Assembly (NCBI GenBank): GCA_964389685.1
Contig: CAYMFM010000016.1
Span: 3,469 to 67,468, forward strand
Direction: 5' to 3'
DNA length: 64,000 nt
Source of the DNA: G020353115 sp964389685
GTDB lineage: Bacteria > Bacteroidota > Bacteroidia > Bacteroidales > VadinHA17
A model generated the notes under the pieces. That model saw only the letters and a program-made list of their open reading frames with translations, did not search any database and was not told where the DNA came from. Every line of letters starts with the position of its first letter. Within the stretch, counting starts at the first letter, position 1. Shown in pieces: positions 63,947 through 64,000 of this stretch. The position numbers and the translations under genes were made by a program.

Positions 63947-64000
63947 CTACTGTATAACAATCTCATCCACAAACAGCCATGCCTTCCCTCCTGCCCCTTT
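63947..64000 (-). CDS. C-terminal end of a protein continuing beyond the window
   Basis: The last 17 codons before TAG read GAGGKAWLFVDEIVIQ on the minus strand. AWLFVDEI at the very end is typical of a terminal beta-sandwich (carbohydrate-binding or discoidin-like) in secreted Bacteroidota enzymes. Too short for a family call; included because the frame and the ending look real. Confidence 0.4.
   Translation of the reverse strand, partial: KGAGGKAWLFVDEIVIQ

Overview
The window reads as a chromosome segment of a Bacteroidota (Bacteroidetes) bacterium, probably an environmental Bacteroidales/Marinilabiliales-type genome or metagenome bin. Support: a SusC/SusD pair, a PorP/SprF protein next to a SprB-repeat adhesin with a type IX secretion (T9SS) type B sorting domain, a DUF5687 ABC permease, FKBP lipoproteins, many short Lys-start lipoproteins, no Shine-Dalgarno signals to speak of, and several good matches to the Bacteroidetes promoter consensus (TTTG-N19-TAnnTTTG). 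Three runs of exactly 100 N (5244-5343, 29403-29502, 37543-37642) are scaffold gaps of unknown true length; each cuts or ends a gene.

Layout. 1-12.7 kb: a truncated aldose 1-epimerase lipoprotein, small membrane and lipoprotein genes, a PorP/SprF + giant adhesin operon broken by a gap inside its SprB repeats, an orphan FtsX/MacB permease and a small lipoprotein. 12.7-22.5 kb: a gene-poor, repeat-rich zone with remnants (GT39 glycosyltransferase, aspartoacylase-type M14 protein, potassium channel, serine hydrolase, holin-like protein), intact small genes (SMP-30 lactonase, OmpH, NTF2-like lipoprotein, lipoproteins, a 59-residue conserved small protein), and a tRNA-Arg(UCU) preceded by a broken copy of itself. 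22.5-27.4 kb: sensor histidine kinase, CDP-glycerol transferase-like protein, sulfotransferase and uracil-DNA glycosylase. 27.6-32.6 kb: an operon of thiolase plus two fused LeuC-LeuD aconitase-family enzymes.

32.6-47.1 kb is mostly housekeeping: PhnP-like hydrolase, RsmI-type methylase, an Asp-box propeller protein, two FKBP lipoproteins with an NrnA-type phosphatase, ndk, DUF721-recF, TPR-ribH, a lipid-kinase-like protein, an LCM methyltransferase, and a methyltransferase/ECF-sigma/membrane-protein operon. 47.1-54.3 kb: an ABC exporter (wHTH regulator, DUF5687 permease, ATPase), an MBL-fold hydrolase, and a second orphan FtsX permease. 54.3-58.1 kb: a murA-murB pair whose sequences look unlike Bacteroidota versions, flanked by repeats. 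58.1-64 kb: a SusD/SusC pair with a clear terminator, a long repeat-bearing upstream region, and the last codons of another minus-strand gene.

The most distinctive property is the intergenic DNA: at least six families of short palindromic or MITE-like repeats recur, one of them inserted in a tRNA copy. No CRISPR array, transposase, integrase or rRNA was seen. No convincing new defence or biosynthetic system was found; the best leads are the repeat families, the disrupted tRNA copy, the paired fused aconitases and the foreign-looking murAB pair.
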